The translations under genes were made by a program, and so were the position numbers. From contig NZ_CP010311.1 of the NCBI RefSeq assembly GCF_000827125.1, positions 2,687,001 through 2,751,000 on the forward strand: 64,000 nt of DNA, given 5' to 3'. Shown here in pieces: positions 10,461 to 26,600 of the stretch (position 1 is its first letter; each line of letters begins with the position of its first letter). The notes under the pieces are model-generated. The model did no database searches. It saw only the letters and a list, made by a program, of their open reading frames with translations, and was not told the origin of the DNA. This stretch comes from Geoalkalibacter subterraneus. GTDB taxonomy: Bacteria; Desulfobacterota; Desulfuromonadia; Desulfuromonadales; Geoalkalibacteraceae.

Positions 10461-10875
10461 GGCCAAACGCCTCCCGGGTCACGAATTTGGTTTTCATGGG
10501 GAGCTTGTGAGCGGCAAGACGGAAGGCTTCACGTGCGATTCCCTCTTCCACACCTTGCATCTCATAGAGCATATGCCCGGGCTTGACTACGGCTACCCAG
10601 GACTCCGGAGACCCCTTGCCTTTACCCATACGGGTTTCGGCGGGCTTCTTGGTCAGAGGCTTGTGCGGAAACGCACGGATCCAGATCTTGCCGCCACGTT
10701 TAATGTAGCGGGTCATGGCACGACGTGCCGCCTCGATTTGACGCGACGACAGCCAACCGCACTCAATCGCCTGAAGACCAAAATCTCCGAAATTGAGTTC
10801 TGTGCCCCGCTGGGCCGCCCCCTTCATGCGGCCCTTTTGCTGCTTTCTATATTTAACCTTCTTGGGCATTAACAT
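10447..10875 (-). CDS. rplP: 50S ribosomal protein L16
   Basis: Protein at the A-tRNA site of the large subunit; 142 aa. It begins [19 protein letters not shown] and contains [22 protein letters not shown] and [15 protein letters not shown]. Of the two ATGs, the upstream one at 10875 is chosen because AGGAG lies nine bases before it. The 3' end overlaps rpmC. Confidence 0.97.
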   Translation of the reverse strand: MLMPKKVKYRKQQKGRMKGAAQRGTELNFGDFGLQAIECGWLSSRQIEAARRAMTRYIKRGGKIWIRAFPHKPLTKKPAETRMGKGKGSPESWVAVVKPGHMLYEMQGVEEGIAREAFRLAAHKLPMKTKFVTREAFGHEGD

Positions 10876-10898
10876 GACGGCTAACTCCTAAAACCCAT

Positions 10899-11537
10899 TT
10901 ATTGTTGCTCTTGCTTCAACACTTCGCCTTTGAAGATAAGAACCTTGACACCGATGATGCCGTAGGTTGTCTTCGCTTCGGCAAAGCCATAATCGATATC
11001 GGCCCGAAGGGTGTGCAGGGGCACGCGGCCCTCGCGATACCACTCGGTACGGCTCATCTCAGCACCACCCAAACGTCCGGCACAATTGATCTTGATCCCC
11101 TGAGCTCCGAATTTCAAGGCCTGGCTGACACTTTTTTTCATGGCGCGGCGAAAGGCCACGCGACGCTCGAGCTGCAGAGCGACGTTTTCGGCAACAAGCT
11201 GGGCATCAATTTCAGGCTTGCGGACTTCCTGGATATTGATAAAGATTTCCTTGTCGGTCAGTTTGGCCAGCTCTTTTTTGAGCGCCTCGACCTCGGACCC
11301 CTTTTTGCCGATGATGATGCCAGGACGCGCAGCATAAATGTTAATTTTTGCTTTGTTCGCGGCGCGCTCCATTTCTATCTTAGAAATCCCGGCATGGTAA
11401 AGGCGTTTCTTCAAATAGTCACGCAATTTTATATCTTCATGCACGAGATCGGCATAATTCTCCTCGGCATACCAACGGGAATCCCATGTCCGGATTACAC
11501 CCAGACGAAACCCAACAGGATGAACTTTCTGTCCCAA
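10899..11537 (-). CDS. rpsC: 30S ribosomal protein S3
   Basis: mRNA-entry protein, 212 aa. The KH domain contains [19 protein letters not shown]. The C-terminal domain contains [41 protein letters not shown]. The start is TTG at 11537, with GAGGAGG seven bases upstream. Confidence 0.97.
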   Translation of the reverse strand: MGQKVHPVGFRLGVIRTWDSRWYAEENYADLVHEDIKLRDYLKKRLYHAGISKIEMERAANKAKINIYAARPGIIIGKKGSEVEALKKELAKLTDKEIFINIQEVRKPEIDAQLVAENVALQLERRVAFRRAMKKSVSQALKFGAQGIKINCAGRLGGAEMSRTEWYREGRVPLHTLRADIDYGFAEAKTTYGIIGVKVLIFKGEVLKQEQQ

Positions 11538-11558
11538 GCTGTCACCTCCTCTAACGGA

Positions 11559-11891
11559 CTATTTCAGACCGAGAACCACGGTAATGTGGCTGGTCGGCTT
11601 ACGAATACGACTGGCGCGCCCCATGGCACGCGGGATAAAACGCTTCAGCGCCGGACCCTGATTGACGAAGATCTGCTTCACATAGAGCCGATCCACATCG
11701 GAGACGCCTTTTTGCTCGGCATTGGCTACTGCGGAGGCCACGAGCTTGGAGACAATCCCGGCAGCTTTCTGCGGACTGTATTTCAACACGGTCAACGCGT
11801 CCTGGACGTTGCGTCCACGCACCAGGTCCACAACAAGGCGGGCCTTTTGCGCCGAAAGTCGCGCGTATCTCAATTTTGCACTGGATTCCAT
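11559..11891 (-). CDS. rplV: 50S ribosomal protein L22
   Basis: Tunnel-constriction protein, 110 aa. Motifs seen are RYARLSAQKARLVVDLVRGRNV and the extended loop ending PRAMGRASRIRKPTSHITVVL, which lines the exit tunnel. No insertion is seen in the macrolide-relevant loop. Confidence 0.97.
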   Translation of the reverse strand: MESSAKLRYARLSAQKARLVVDLVRGRNVQDALTVLKYSPQKAAGIVSKLVASAVANAEQKGVSDVDRLYVKQIFVNQGPALKRFIPRAMGRASRIRKPTSHITVVLGLK

Positions 11892-11916
11892 GGATCTAGA
11901 CTCCTATCGGAATGTC

Positions 11917-12201
11917 CTATTTTCTCTTGCCCTTGCCCTTTTTGTCGGCACCATGTCCATAATAGGTCCGAGTAGGGGCGAACTCGCCGAGCTTGTGCCC
12001 GACCATATTCTCGGTAATGAATACCGGAATGAACTTTTTGCCGTTATGCACCGCGAAGGTGTGCCCAACGAATTCAGGGATGATGGTGGACCGACGGGAC
12101 CAGGTCTTAATGACCGCCTTACGGGTAGTACCACCTTCAATGTCGACCTTGCGCAGAAGGCTGTCCTGAATATAGGGCCCTTTTTTAATTGATCTAGCCA
12201 C
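11917..12201 (-). CDS. rpsS: 30S ribosomal protein S19
   Basis: Small-subunit head protein, 94 aa ([19 protein letters not shown]...). The start is GTG at 12201, six bases after AGGAG. A TTG two codons earlier would touch the ribosome binding site. The signature [29 protein letters not shown] is intact. Confidence 0.96.
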   Translation of the reverse strand: MARSIKKGPYIQDSLLRKVDIEGGTTRKAVIKTWSRRSTIIPEFVGHTFAVHNGKKFIPVFITENMVGHKLGEFAPTRTYYGHGADKKGKGKRK

Positions 12202-12228
12202 TTCCAACTCCTATTAAATCAGGTGGAA

Positions 12229-13050
12229 TTACTTCCGTTTGCGAATGATGAATCGATCGGTACGCTTGTTCACGCGGGTTTTGTAGCCCTTGGTCGGAAC
12301 GCCCCAGGGGGTAACGGGATGACGACCACCGGAACTTTTACCCTCACCACCACCGTGGGGGTGGTCTACCGGGTTCATGGCAACACCGCGGGACTGAGGC
12401 CGCTTACCAAGCCAGCGATTACGTCCAGCCTTACCGATTTTTACGTTTTCATGATCCGCATTCCCGACCTGGCCAATGGTAGCGCGGCAATCCTGCATCA
12501 CCAGCCGCACTTCGCCGGAGGGCATGCGCAATTGAGCATACTTACCCTCTTTAGCGGCAATCATGGCATAGGTGCCGGCACTGCGAGCAAGCTGCCCACC
12601 TTTGCCGACCTTGAGCTCAACATTGTGAACCCAGGTTCCCAATGGAATGGAGCGGATGGTCATGGCATTGCCGGGCTTGATATCGGCGCTGTCACTGGCA
12701 ATCACCTGGTCACCGACATTGAGCCCGACCGGCGCGAGGATGTAGCGCTTCTCGCCGTCCATATACTGCAAGAGCGCAATACGTGCTGAGCGATTGGGAT
12801 CATATTCGATTGCAGCAACCTTGGCCGGCACTTCCATTTTATCGCGCTTGAAATCGACAATACGATATTTGCGCTTATGTCCGCCTCCAGTGTGGCGCTT
12901 GGTGATGCGACCATAGGAATTGCGGCCGCCGGACTTTTTTAAAGGTGCCAGAAGAGACTTCTCGGGAGTACCCTTGGTCACCTCCTCGAAAGAAGATGAA
13001 CTCATGTGGCGCCGCCCGGGTGAGGTCGGCTTGAACTTCTTGATTCCCAT
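12229..13050 (-). CDS. rplB: 50S ribosomal protein L2
   Basis: Core protein needed for peptidyl transferase centre assembly; 273 aa. The OB-fold region is followed by the SH3-like domain. The C-terminal signature [29 protein letters not shown] contains the conserved histidine region. Confidence 0.98.
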   Translation of the reverse strand: MGIKKFKPTSPGRRHMSSSSFEEVTKGTPEKSLLAPLKKSGGRNSYGRITKRHTGGGHKRKYRIVDFKRDKMEVPAKVAAIEYDPNRSARIALLQYMDGEKRYILAPVGLNVGDQVIASDSADIKPGNAMTIRSIPLGTWVHNVELKVGKGGQLARSAGTYAMIAAKEGKYAQLRMPSGEVRLVMQDCRATIGQVGNADHENVKIGKAGRNRWLGKRPQSRGVAMNPVDHPHGGGEGKSSGGRHPVTPWGVPTKGYKTRVNKRTDRFIIRKRK

Positions 13051-13083
13051 TATTGCGACTCCGTAAGCTGAGCTGATATCCGA

Positions 13084-13371
13084 TTAGACACCGAAAAAGT
13101 CGATATTGCTGCCCTCTTCAAGGGTCACATACGCCTTTTTCCAGTTGGGCCGTTTACCGATGACAAGACCGCGGCGCTTGACTTTGCCGGCCATCAAAGC
13201 GGTATTAACCTTTTTGACCTTGACGTCGAATGCCTGTTCCACGGCCTGCTTGATCTCGATCTTGTTGGCATTGCGCGCGACTTCGAATGCGACGACCTGC
13301 CCCATCTCTTTCTGAAGGCTGGTCTTTTCGGTAATCAGCGGCTTGCCGATAATCTGATGCAGAGGTTTCAT
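13084..13371 (-). CDS. rplW: 50S ribosomal protein L23
   Basis: Docking site for trigger factor and SRP at the tunnel exit; 95 aa. Motifs seen are [34 protein letters not shown] and [19 protein letters not shown]. The start overlaps the rplD stop by four bases. Confidence 0.97.
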   Translation of the reverse strand: MKPLHQIIGKPLITEKTSLQKEMGQVVAFEVARNANKIEIKQAVEQAFDVKVKKVNTALMAGKVKRRGLVIGKRPNWKKAYVTLEEGSNIDFFGV

Positions 13372-13991
13372 TTTTCCAACGCTCCTTCCAATTGGGAAAC
13401 CGCACCCTGAGTGAGAACCAGGCTGTGATATTTCATCAGGTCATAGACGTTCACACCCTCGGCGCGCAGAACCTTAACCGAGGGGATATTACGAGCGGAC
13501 AGTTCGACCGCAGGGTTCGCCTCATCGATGAGAATCAGGGCGTTTTCCAACTCAAACCGCTTAAGGACCTCGGCAAAACCCTTGGTGCTGATCTTATCAA
13601 GGTTGATCTGGTCGAGAATCGTCATGCGGCTCTCTTTGAAACGTGCTGAAAGAGCGCTGCACACAGCGGCCTTCTTGACCTTGCGGTTAAGTTTGAAACG
13701 ATAGTCGCGAGGCGTCGGACCGAAGGCTGTCCCGCCGCCCACATAATGAGGTGCACGGATACAGCCCTGACGCGCGTTGCCGGTTCCCTTCTGGCGATAA
13801 GGCTTCTTGCCCCCGCCCCGAACTTCGCTGCGGCCCTTGGTCTTCGCAGTACCCTGACGACGGGCGGCACGCTGGTAGCGAACCATCTCGTGAATCAGAT
13901 ACTCTTTGACTTCGGTATTAAAGATGTCGTCGGACAGTTCAATGTCCGAAACTTTATTTTTTTCAATATTATAAACAGGTACAGTTGCCAT
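13368..13991 (-). CDS. rplD: 50S ribosomal protein L4
   Basis: Tunnel protein and, in E. coli, regulator of the S10 operon; 207 aa. The tunnel loop [35 protein letters not shown] is intact, so no macrolide-resistance change is obvious. It overlaps rplW by four bases. Confidence 0.97.
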   Translation of the reverse strand: MATVPVYNIEKNKVSDIELSDDIFNTEVKEYLIHEMVRYQRAARRQGTAKTKGRSEVRGGGKKPYRQKGTGNARQGCIRAPHYVGGGTAFGPTPRDYRFKLNRKVKKAAVCSALSARFKESRMTILDQINLDKISTKGFAEVLKRFELENALILIDEANPAVELSARNIPSVKVLRAEGVNVYDLMKYHSLVLTQGAVSQLEGALEK

Positions 13992-14011
13992 GACTTCTCT
14001 CCCAATCCCCT

Positions 14012-14659
14012 TTAACCGTTTTGTTTGGCTTTGACGCCCTTGCGGATCGCCACCACGCCGTTTTTAGGACCAGGAATGGCACCCTTGATCAGTAGCAGGT
14101 TCTGCTCAGGGCGAACTTCAACAATCTGAAGATTCTGGGTGGTCACCTGCTTGTTGCCCATCTGACCTGCCATCTTTTTCCCTTTAAAGACGCGGGAAGG
14201 CCAGGCACTGCAACCAATGGCACCAGGAGCACGGTGAAACATCGAACCATGCGAAGCCCGGCCGCCGGAGAAATTCCAGCGCTTGATGACACCCTGAAAG
14301 CCCTTGCCCTTGCTCACGCCGCGCACATCGACGATCTCACCAGGAGCAAAGATTTCACAGGTGATGGAGTCACCGGGATTGACCTGATCTCCATCAGAAT
14401 CTCCAAGACGAAACTCCTTGAGATGGTAAAAGGCGCCCTGTCCAGCCCTTTTGAAGTGCCCCATCTCAGGCTTGTTCACCCTCTCGGCCCGCTTAGGAAT
14501 AAAACCAACCTGAACGGCGTTATAACCATCGGTCTGGACGGTTTTTTTCTGGACCACCACACAGGGGCCGGCTTCCACCACCGTAACGGGGATGCGTCGT
14601 CCGTCGACCGAGAAAATCTGGGTCATCCCCAGTTTTTTTCCAAGAATTTCCTTACTCAT
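14012..14659 (-). CDS. rplC: 50S ribosomal protein L3
   Basis: Assembly-initiator protein near the peptidyl transferase centre; 215 aa. The start is [16 protein letters not shown] at the ATG 14659; the open frame upstream is not conserved. The glycine-rich signature with [21 protein letters not shown] is present. Confidence 0.97.
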   Translation of the reverse strand: MSKEILGKKLGMTQIFSVDGRRIPVTVVEAGPCVVVQKKTVQTDGYNAVQVGFIPKRAERVNKPEMGHFKRAGQGAFYHLKEFRLGDSDGDQVNPGDSITCEIFAPGEIVDVRGVSKGKGFQGVIKRWNFSGGRASHGSMFHRAPGAIGCSAWPSRVFKGKKMAGQMGNKQVTTQNLQIVEVRPEQNLLLIKGAIPGPKNGVVAIRKGVKAKQNG

Positions 14660-14687
14660 ATTCGTAACCCTATCCGGAGCAAGTTTT

Positions 14688-14996
14688 TTAGAGCTTGATT
14701 TCCACATCGACACCGGCCGACAAATCAAGCTTCATCAGCGCGTCAACCGTCTGCTGCGTGGGCTCAAGGATATCCAGCAACCGCTTGTGGGTGCGGATTT
14801 CGAACTGCTCACGACTTTTTTTGTCGACGTGCGGACCACGCAGAACGCAGTACTTGTTAATAACTGTCGGAAGAGGCACCGGTCCGGCAATGCGAGCACC
14901 GGTACGCTTGGCCGTATCGACAATTTCAGTAACGGACTGATCAAGCAGCTTATGATCGTAGGCCTTCAAACGAATCCTGATTTTCTGGCTGGGCAT
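14688..14996 (-). CDS. rpsJ: 30S ribosomal protein S10 (NusE)
   Basis: Small-subunit head protein that also acts in transcription antitermination as NusE; 102 aa. It begins [21 protein letters not shown] and contains [14 protein letters not shown]. First gene of the classical S10 operon, here directly behind tuf with no obvious terminator, so the str and S10 units are probably co-transcribed. Confidence 0.98.
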   Translation of the reverse strand: MPSQKIRIRLKAYDHKLLDQSVTEIVDTAKRTGARIAGPVPLPTVINKYCVLRGPHVDKKSREQFEIRTHKRLLDILEPTQQTVDALMKLDLSAGVDVEIKL

Positions 14997-15011
14997 GAGA
15001 ACTTCCTCTAT

Positions 15012-16202
15012 TTACTCGATAATGTCGCTGACGACGCCGGCACCGACGGTGCGGCCGCCTTCACGAATCGCGAAACGCAGTTCCTTGTCCATGGCGATCG
15101 GGGTGATCAGATTCACCGTCATCGCGATGTTGTCGCCCGGCATGACCATCTCGGTCCCTTCAGGCAACTCAACCACACCCGTCACGTCCGTGGTGCGGAA
15201 ATAGAACTGGGGACGATATCCCTTGAAGAACGGTGTATGACGTCCACCCTCTTCCTTGGTCAGAATGTAGGCTTCAGCCTTGAAGCGGGTGTGAGGCGTG
15301 ATGCTGCCGGGCTTGGCCAGGACCTGACCGCGCTCCACATCTTCACGCTTGGTGCCGCGCAGCAGAACCCCGACGTTGTCGCCGGCCTGACCCTGATCAA
15401 GCAGCTTGCGGAACATCTCGACACCGGTCACAACCGTCTTGACCGTATCCTTCATCCCGACAATTTCAACTTCGTCGCCGACCTTGACGATGCCGCGCTC
15501 GATACGACCGGTTACAACGGTGCCGCGACCGGAGATGGAGAACACGTCCTCGACAGGCATCAGGTACGGACGATCGATATCGCGCTCGGGCTCAGGGATG
15601 TAGCTGTCGCAGGCATCCATCAGCTCAAAGATGGCTTTCTTCCCGATCTCCTCGTCGCGACCTTCCAGAGCGGCCAGAGCCGAGCCCTTGATGATCGGAA
15701 TGTCATCCCCGGGGAAATCATACTGGGTCAGAAGCTCGCGGATCTCCAGCTCGACCAGCTCGAGCAGCTCCTCGTCGTCGACCATGTCGACTTTGTTGAG
15801 GAACACCACCATGGCGGGCACGCCGACCTGACGGGCCAGCAGGATGTGCTCGCGAGTCTGAGGCATGGGGCCGTCGGCGGCCGAGACCACCAAGATCGCA
15901 CCGTCCATCTGCGCCGCACCGGTGATCATGTTCTTGACATAATCGGCATGGCCGGGGCAGTCAACATGAGCATAGTGACGTGCTGCGGTCTGGTACTCGA
16001 CGTGAGCGGTGGCGATGGTGATGCCGCGCTCGCGCTCCTCGGGAGCATTGTCGATTGTGTCAAATGCTTTGAATTCCGCACCGCCGGCTTCGGACAGAAC
16101 CTTGGTGATCGCCGCGGTCAGAGTCGTCTTCCCATGGTCGACGTGACCAATGGTCCCGATATTGACATGGGGTTTTGTTCTTTCGAATTTTGCTTTAGCC
16201 AT
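15012..16202 (-). CDS. tuf: Elongation factor Tu, copy in the str operon
   Basis: GTPase that delivers aminoacyl-tRNA to the ribosome; 396 aa. G1 is GHVDHGKT, the switch II region is [12 protein letters not shown], and G4 is NKVDMV. The start is [16 protein letters not shown] at ATG 16202; the longer open frame upstream is not conserved. The protein is identical to that of the second copy at 31317-32507. The only DNA differences I saw are three silent bases close to the 3' end. It sits between fusA and rpsJ. Confidence 0.98.
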   Translation of the reverse strand: MAKAKFERTKPHVNIGTIGHVDHGKTTLTAAITKVLSEAGGAEFKAFDTIDNAPEERERGITIATAHVEYQTAARHYAHVDCPGHADYVKNMITGAAQMDGAILVVSAADGPMPQTREHILLARQVGVPAMVVFLNKVDMVDDEELLELVELEIRELLTQYDFPGDDIPIIKGSALAALEGRDEEIGKKAIFELMDACDSYIPEPERDIDRPYLMPVEDVFSISGRGTVVTGRIERGIVKVGDEVEIVGMKDTVKTVVTGVEMFRKLLDQGQAGDNVGVLLRGTKREDVERGQVLAKPGSITPHTRFKAEAYILTKEEGGRHTPFFKGYRPQFYFRTTDVTGVVELPEGTEMVMPGDNIAMTVNLITPIAMDKELRFAIREGGRTVGAGVVSDIIE

Positions 16203-16221
16203 GGGAAGAACCCTCCTTAAA

Positions 16222-18300
16222 TCAGCCCTTTGTTTTAGCGATGACTTCGTCGGCAATCGCTTTGGGCACTTGCTCGTAATGATCGAAAACCATTGTGTAA
16301 GTCGCACGCCCCTGTGTGGCACTGCGCAGATCGGTTGCATAGCCAAACATGTTCGCCAGAGGGACCTGGGCCGAAATAACCTGCGCTCCGCCACGAGTAT
16401 CCATACCCATGACACGACCGCGACGGCTGTTCAGATCACCCATTACGTCCCCCATATATTCCTCAGGGACAACAACCTCGACTGCCATGACAGGCTCGAG
16501 CAAAACAGGCGATGCCTTGGCAACACCTTCCTTAAAGCCCATCGAACCGGCAATCTTGAACGCCATCTCCGAAGAGTCGACATCGTGATAAGAACCGTCA
16601 AAAACAACCACTTTTACGTCGACCATGGGGAACCCGGCAATGACGCCATTCTGTGCGGCCTCTTCGGCACCCTTCCCAACTGCAGGGATGTATTCACGAG
16701 GAATAACACCACCCTTGATCTGATCGACAAACTCGAATCCTGACCCGGGCTCAAGCGGCTCGATCTTCAGCCAGCAATGGCCATATTGCCCGCGGCCGCC
16801 GGACTGGCGCACGAACTTACCTTCAACCTCGACAGGCTTGGTGATCGTTTCGCGATAGGCAACCTGGGGTGCGCCGACATTTGCCGCAACCTTGAACTCG
16901 CGCAACATGCGATCGATAACAATATCGAGATGCAACTCGCCCATGCCGGAGATGATGGTCTGTCCCGTCTCTTCGTCAGTATGCACCCGAAGCGAGGGGT
17001 CCTCCTGAGTCAGCTTGCCAAGCGCGACGCTCATCTTCTCCTGGTCGCTCTTAGTCTTCGGCTCAACCGCAATACTGATGACCGGCTCAGGAAACTCCAT
17101 CGCCTCAAGAAGACATGGTGACTTATCATCACACAGGGTGTCGCCGGTCGAGGTAAACTTAAGACCGACAGCAGCAGCAATATCCCCGGAATAGACTTCC
17201 TTGATCTCTTCTCGCTTGTTGGCGTGCATTTTCAGCAGACGACCAAAGCGCTCTTTTTTAAGCTTGGTCGTATTCATAACACTGGCGCCGGATTCCGCGA
17301 TCCCCGAATAAACACGGAAGAAGGTCAGTTGTCCGACAAAAGGGTCGGTCATAATCTTGAAAGCCAATGCCGCGAAAGGACCGCTGTCATCTGCCGGCCG
17401 CGTGATCTCCTCACCACTGTCGGGATCAATTCCCTTGATGGGGGGCACATCAACAGGCGAAGGCATATAGTCTACAACGGCGTCGAGAAGCGTCTGGACG
17501 CCCTTGTTTTTAAAAGCGCTCCCGCAGAGAACCGGAACAAATGCCAGATCAAGAGTGCCCTTACGGATACCGCGCTTGATCTCGTCAACAGCAAGCTCTT
17601 CGCCGCCAAGATACTTCTCCATCAACACATCATCGTGGGAAGAAATCTCTTCAAGCAGCTTTTCGCGGGCCTCCCGGGCCTCGTCTTCCATTTCAGCAGG
17701 AATGTCGATGACCTCAAACTTGGCTCCCAACGACTCGTCATCCCACACAATGGCACGCATCTCCACCAGGTCAACAAGACCCCGGAAGCCATCTTCTTTG
17801 CCGATAGGCAACTGCAGAGGCAGAGGATTGGCCCCAAGACGATCGATCATCATCTGCAGCCCTCGCCCGAAGTCGGCACCGACGCGGTCCATTTTGTTGA
17901 CGAATGCCATACGAGGCACGCGGTACTTGTCAGCCTGACGCCAGACGGTTTCAGACTGGGGCTCAACACCGCCGACCGAGCAAAACACAGCCACAGCCCC
18001 ATCAAGAACGCGCAGAGAACGCTCAACCTCAATGGTAAAATCTACGTGCCCAGGCGTATCGATGATATTGACGCGATGGTCTTTCCAGAAACAGGTTGTC
18101 GCAGCGGAGGTAATCGTAATACCGCGCTCCTGCTCCTGCGCCATCCAGTCCATGGTTGCAGCGCCGTCATGAACCTCACCAAGCTTATGAGACACACCCG
18201 TATAAAACAGGATACGCTCAGTGGTGGTTGTCTTGCCGGCATCAATATGCGCCATTATCCCGATATTTCGGGTTTTCTGAAGGGGTACCTTACGTGCCAC
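16222..18300 (-). CDS. fusA: Elongation factor G
   Basis: Translocase GTPase, 692 aa. G1 is [19 protein letters not shown], and DTPGHVDF and [10 protein letters not shown] are present. Domain IV contains GGRGQYGHC. The start is GTG at 18300 ([17 protein letters not shown]), nine bases after GGAAGGA; the open frame extends further upstream but is not conserved. Order rpsL-rpsG-fusA-tuf. Confidence 0.98.
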   Translation of the reverse strand: MARKVPLQKTRNIGIMAHIDAGKTTTTERILFYTGVSHKLGEVHDGAATMDWMAQEQERGITITSAATTCFWKDHRVNIIDTPGHVDFTIEVERSLRVLDGAVAVFCSVGGVEPQSETVWRQADKYRVPRMAFVNKMDRVGADFGRGLQMMIDRLGANPLPLQLPIGKEDGFRGLVDLVEMRAIVWDDESLGAKFEVIDIPAEMEDEAREAREKLLEEISSHDDVLMEKYLGGEELAVDEIKRGIRKGTLDLAFVPVLCGSAFKNKGVQTLLDAVVDYMPSPVDVPPIKGIDPDSGEEITRPADDSGPFAALAFKIMTDPFVGQLTFFRVYSGIAESGASVMNTTKLKKERFGRLLKMHANKREEIKEVYSGDIAAAVGLKFTSTGDTLCDDKSPCLLEAMEFPEPVISIAVEPKTKSDQEKMSVALGKLTQEDPSLRVHTDEETGQTIISGMGELHLDIVIDRMLREFKVAANVGAPQVAYRETITKPVEVEGKFVRQSGGRGQYGHCWLKIEPLEPGSGFEFVDQIKGGVIPREYIPAVGKGAEEAAQNGVIAGFPMVDVKVVVFDGSYHDVDSSEMAFKIAGSMGFKEGVAKASPVLLEPVMAVEVVVPEEYMGDVMGDLNSRRGRVMGMDTRGGAQVISAQVPLANMFGYATDLRSATQGRATYTMVFDHYEQVPKAIADEVIAKTKG

Positions 18301-18345
18301 AGTCGAACATCCTTCCCACAATTACTAAAAATACAGTGCGCGAAA

Positions 18346-18816
18346 CTACCAGCGATAATGGGCAAAAGCCTTGTTGGCTTCGGCCATGCGATGCGTGTCC
18401 TCACGCTTCTTGACCGACGCCCCGCGGCCATTCATGGCATCGAGCAATTCGCCAGCCAGACGCTCGCGCATGGTCTTCTCACCACGAGCAGCCGCATAGG
18501 TCTTGACCCAGCGCAATGCAAGCGCATTGCGACGGTCGGATCGAACCTCGACCGGGACCTGGTAAGTCGCACCGCCGACACGACGGGATTTGACCTCGAG
18601 CACGGGACGCACGTTTTCTACCGCCTTGCGGAAGATCTCGATCGGCTCCTCACCGCTGCGCTCGGCAGCCAACTCCAACGCACCATAAACAATAGACTCA
18701 GCGACGCTCTTCTTTCCGTCGAGCATCACGGCATTGATAAACTTGGCAACCAGCAGATCCCCGAACTTGGGATCCGGGAGAATCTCCCGCTTTCCAACTT
18801 CTCTTCTTCTCGGCAT
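18346..18816 (-). CDS. rpsG: 30S ribosomal protein S7
   Basis: Primary 16S 3'-domain-binding protein and repressor of the str operon in E. coli; 156 aa. It begins [19 protein letters not shown] and contains [23 protein letters not shown]. Complete. Confidence 0.98.
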   Translation of the reverse strand: MPRRREVGKREILPDPKFGDLLVAKFINAVMLDGKKSVAESIVYGALELAAERSGEEPIEIFRKAVENVRPVLEVKSRRVGGATYQVPVEVRSDRRNALALRWVKTYAAARGEKTMRERLAGELLDAMNGRGASVKKREDTHRMAEANKAFAHYRW

Positions 18817-18837
18817 AACGTTTCCTCAATCCAGAAT

Positions 18838-19209
18838 TTACTTCGGACGCTTGGCGCCGTACTTGGAACGACCCTGCTTGCGATCCTTGACCCCGGCCAA
18901 ATCCAGAGCGCCGCGCACAATGTGATAACGAACACCGGGAAGGTCCTTGACACGACCGCCACGAATCAGGACCACGGAGTGCTCCTGAAGGTTATGCCCT
19001 ACGCCGGGAATATAGGAGGTCACAACAATGCCGTTTGTCAGACGCACACGCGCGACCTTGCGCAAGGCCGAGTTAGGCTTCTTCGGAGTCGTGGTATAGA
19101 CGCGCGTACAGACCCCGCGCTTCTGCGGATTGTTTTTCAACGCAGGCGCCGTGGATTTCTTTTCCTTCTTCAGGCGGCCGTTGCGGATCAACTGATTAAT
19201 CGTTGGCAT
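18838..19209 (-). CDS. rpsL: 30S ribosomal protein S12
   Basis: Decoding-centre protein, 123 aa. The loop [11 protein letters not shown] and the [11 protein letters not shown] segment both carry the wild-type lysines, so no streptomycin-resistance change is seen. First gene of the str-S10-spc-alpha series, with its own promoter just upstream. Confidence 0.98.
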   Translation of the reverse strand: MPTINQLIRNGRLKKEKKSTAPALKNNPQKRGVCTRVYTTTPKKPNSALRKVARVRLTNGIVVTSYIPGVGHNLQEHSVVLIRGGRVKDLPGVRYHIVRGALDLAGVKDRKQGRSKYGAKRPK

Positions 19210-19258
19210 CGAACAATCTCCAAAAAATCTTCTAAGCGTTTATTCCTAAAGGGATTCA

Positions 19259-19284
19259 GCGGGTTTTGCCGGGGAAAAACCCGC
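19259..19284 (-). promoter_or_regulatory. Hairpin in the 5' leader of the str operon
   Basis: Perfect nine-base stem (GCGGGTTTT with AAAACCCGC) and an eight-base loop. It begins only a few bases after the expected transcription start of the rpsL promoter. No T-run follows, so it is not a terminator. It could protect the mRNA 5' end or be a regulatory site. Confidence 0.55.
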
Positions 19285-19286
19285 TA

Positions 19287-19315
19287 ACATTATCAATCGC
19301 CCCCACCTTTGTCAA
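19287..19315 (-). promoter_or_regulatory. Sigma-70 promoter of rpsL and the str operon
   Basis: TTGACA (19310-19315), a 17-base spacer and TAATGT (19287-19292), read on the minus strand. The -35 is perfect and the spacing ideal. It lies between the rpoC terminator and rpsL, so it drives the whole ribosomal protein series. Confidence 0.8.
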
Positions 19316-19350
19316 GGGCTTTTTCTTCGGGCCTAACTTTTATTTTCAGG

Positions 19351-19386
19351 GACAAAAACGGCCCTCCACCGAGGGCCGTTTTTGTC
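19351..19386 (-). terminator. Intrinsic terminator after rpoC
   Basis: A perfect 16-base inverted repeat around a four-base loop (core ACGGCCCTC / GAGGGCCGT) flanked by A5 and T5 runs, so it could work in both directions. It lies 20 bases past the rpoC stop and separates the rpoBC unit from the str promoter. Confidence 0.9.
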
Positions 19387-19406
19387 AACGTTATCCCGAT
19401 GTTACA

Positions 19407-23555
<4,149 letters not shown>

Positions 23556-23659
23556 AGCGCATCCTCCTATCGGGATGGTGATGGTTGGTTGCGACCGCAT
23601 TCGCGATGCCGGCCAGGGGAACCAAGTCGCCCTGGCCGGCAAAGCACGATACGATAACG

Positions 23660-26600
23660 CTACTCCTCGTCCTCTTCAAGCAGTTCAACATCAAGGCAGA
23701 GAGACTGCAGTTCCTTGATCAGAACGTTGAAGGACTCGGGCAGTCCGGCCTCCAGAGTGTGCTTGCCCTTCACAATGGATTCGTAAATCCGAGTGCGTCC
23801 GGCCACGTCATCGGATTTGACCGTGAGGAACTCCTGAAGGGCATGCGCCGCACCGTAAGCCTCCATCGCCCAGACTTCCATCTCGCCGAGTCGCTGTCCG
23901 CCGAACTGGGCCTTGCCCCCGAGTGGCTGCTGGGTTACGAGGCTGTACGGACCGATGGAACGAGCATGGATCTTGTCATCAACCAGGTGATGAAGCTTAA
24001 GCATATACATGATGCCGACGGTGACTTTCTCCTTGAAAGCTTCACCTGTCTTGCCGTCATGGAGAATCACCTGGCCGGACTTCGGCAGGTTGCATCGCTC
24101 AAGTTCGGACTTGATCTTGTCCTCGGGAACACCTTCAAAAACCGGCGAAGCCATCGGCACACCCTTGGACAGGCGCCGCGCGAGGGAGACGACTTCATCG
24201 TCGTTGAGGGAATCGATAAAAACGCTTGTGTCCTCATCATTGTAAGCGGCTTTAAGCTTTTCCTTCATCGGTGTGGTGGCGAGTCCATCAGCGATCGCCT
24301 TCTCGATCTGCACACCCAGGGTGCGTGCTGCAAGCCCCAGATGCGTCTCGAGAATCTGGCCGACGTTCATACGCGAGGGGACACCCAGCGGATTGAGCAC
24401 GATTTCAACCGGCGTACCATCGGCCATGTAGGGCATGTCCTCCTCGGGAAGAACCCGGGAGAGAACACCCTTGTTACCATGGCGACCGGCCATTTTGTCG
24501 CCGACCTGCAATTTGCGCTTGATGGCGACGTAAACCTTTACCATCTTGATGACGCCGGGCGGAAGGTCATCTCCGCGCTTGATTTTTTCGATCTTATCGG
24601 CAAACACCCCACGGATGAGGTCTTCACGCTCACGCAGTCGCCGCAGGATCTCGGCCAGCTTCTCTTCGGCCTCATCGGCCTGTGCAAGAGAGATCTCGCT
24701 CCAGCGCGACACTGGGATGCGGGTCAGGGCATCTTCAGTGATTTTAACCCCTTTACCCAGCAGTACATTGCCCTTGTCGTCGGTGACCGTAACCGCCGAT
24801 GTATGCCCGATCAGGAGTGACTTGAGTTTGCCGCGAGAAGAATTGCGGATGATCCGAATCTCATCTTCCTGATCCTTGAGCAGCTTTTCGATTTCACTGC
24901 GTTCGATAACTTCGGTGCGGCTGTCCTTGTCCGCCCCTTTGCGGGAGAAAACGCGGGCGCCGATCACCACACCCTCAACCCCCGGGGGAACCCGCAGCGA
25001 GGTGTCACGTACATCGCCGGCTTTTTCTCCGAAGATGGCACGCAGCAGCTTCTCTTCAGGAGACAACTGCGTTTCACCCTTGGGAGTGATTTTCCCGACC
25101 ATGATATCGCCGGGACCAACTTCAGCCCCGATACGAATAATCCCGCTCTCGTCGAGATTGGCCAGGGCATCTTCGCCCAGGTTGGGGATATCGTTGGTAA
25201 TCTCTTCCTTGCCGAGCTTGGTGTCACGGGCAACGCACTCGAACTCCTCGATATGCACCGAAGTGTAGCGGTCTTCCTTGACCAGTTTTTCGGAAATCAG
25301 GATCGAGTCCTCGAAATTATACCCTTCCCACGGCATGAAAGCGACAAGCACGTTCTGCCCCAGGGCCAGCTCACCCCACTCGGTGGACGGACCGTCACCG
25401 ATAATATCCCCCCGCTTGACCCGGTCGCCGACTTTGACGATCGGCTTCTGGTTCAGGCAGGTATTCTGGTTGGAACGGACAAACTTGATCAGGTTGTAGA
25501 TATCGACGCCGGTACCGCTTTCATCGACCTCGTCCTCGTCGATCTTGATAACGATGCGCGCGGCATCGACACTTTCCACCACACCGTTGTGGCGGGCGAC
25601 AACGGCGGCGCCGGAGTCATGCGCCACGATGCGCTCCATCCCGGTGCCGACAAGCGGGGCATCGGCACGCAGCAGCGGCACCGCCTGGCGCTGCATGTTG
25701 GAGCCCATCAAAGCACGGTTGGCGTCGTCATTTTCCAGAAACGGAATAAGCGATGCGGCGACCGAAACCAGCTGCTTGGGCGAAACGTCCATCAGCTCGA
25801 TCTCTTCGCGGTTAGTCATGACAAATTCGCCATTCTTCCGCGCAGTCACCAACTCGTTGACAAAACGGTCATTTTCATCGAGCGGCGCATTGGCCTGAGC
25901 GATGGCGTGACCTTCCTCCTCCAACGCACTGAAGTAGCGGATCTCGTGAGTGACCTGCCCATCCTTGACAATACGGTAGGGCGTTTCCACAAAACCATAC
26001 TCATTGATACGCGCATAAGTCGAAAGAGAGGCAATCAGGCCGATGTTGGGACCCTCAGGGGTCTCAATCGGGCAAACACGACCGTAATGGGTCGGATGCA
26101 CGTCTCGGACTTCAAAACCGGCGCGCTCACGCGTCAAGCCGCCGGGACCCAGCGCAGACAACCGTCGCTTATGAGTAATCTCGGACAGCGGGTTTGTCTG
26201 GTCCATGAACTGCGAGAGCTGCGAGGATCCGAAGAATTCCTTGACGACAGCCGAAACCGGCTTGGAATTCACAAGATCATGCGGCATGAGGCTGTCGACA
26301 TCCTGCAGGCTCATGCGTTCCTTGATCGCGCGCTCCATGCGGACCAGCCCGATGCGATACTGGTTCTCGAGCAGTTCGCCCACTGTACGGACCCGGCGAT
26401 TGCCGAGATGGTCGATATCATCGATCGCTCCCTTGCCGTTGCGCAGATCGATCAGATAGCGAACTACCTCGAGAATATCTTCTTTGGTCAGCGTCGTATG
26501 TTCAAGAGGCGTATCAAGGCCAAGCTTGTAATTGAGCTTCAAGCGGCCGACCACCGACAGATCGTAGCGCTCAGGGTTGAAAAACAGGCTGTCAAACAGC

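Noticed and set aside
17224-19287. Long plus-strand open frame of 687 codons opposite fusA, rpsG and rpsL
   Set aside because: It is the mirror of highly expressed, strongly biased genes on the minus strand; the translation has no recognisable domain. The same holds for 14592-16220, 21246-22508 and 25253-26836.
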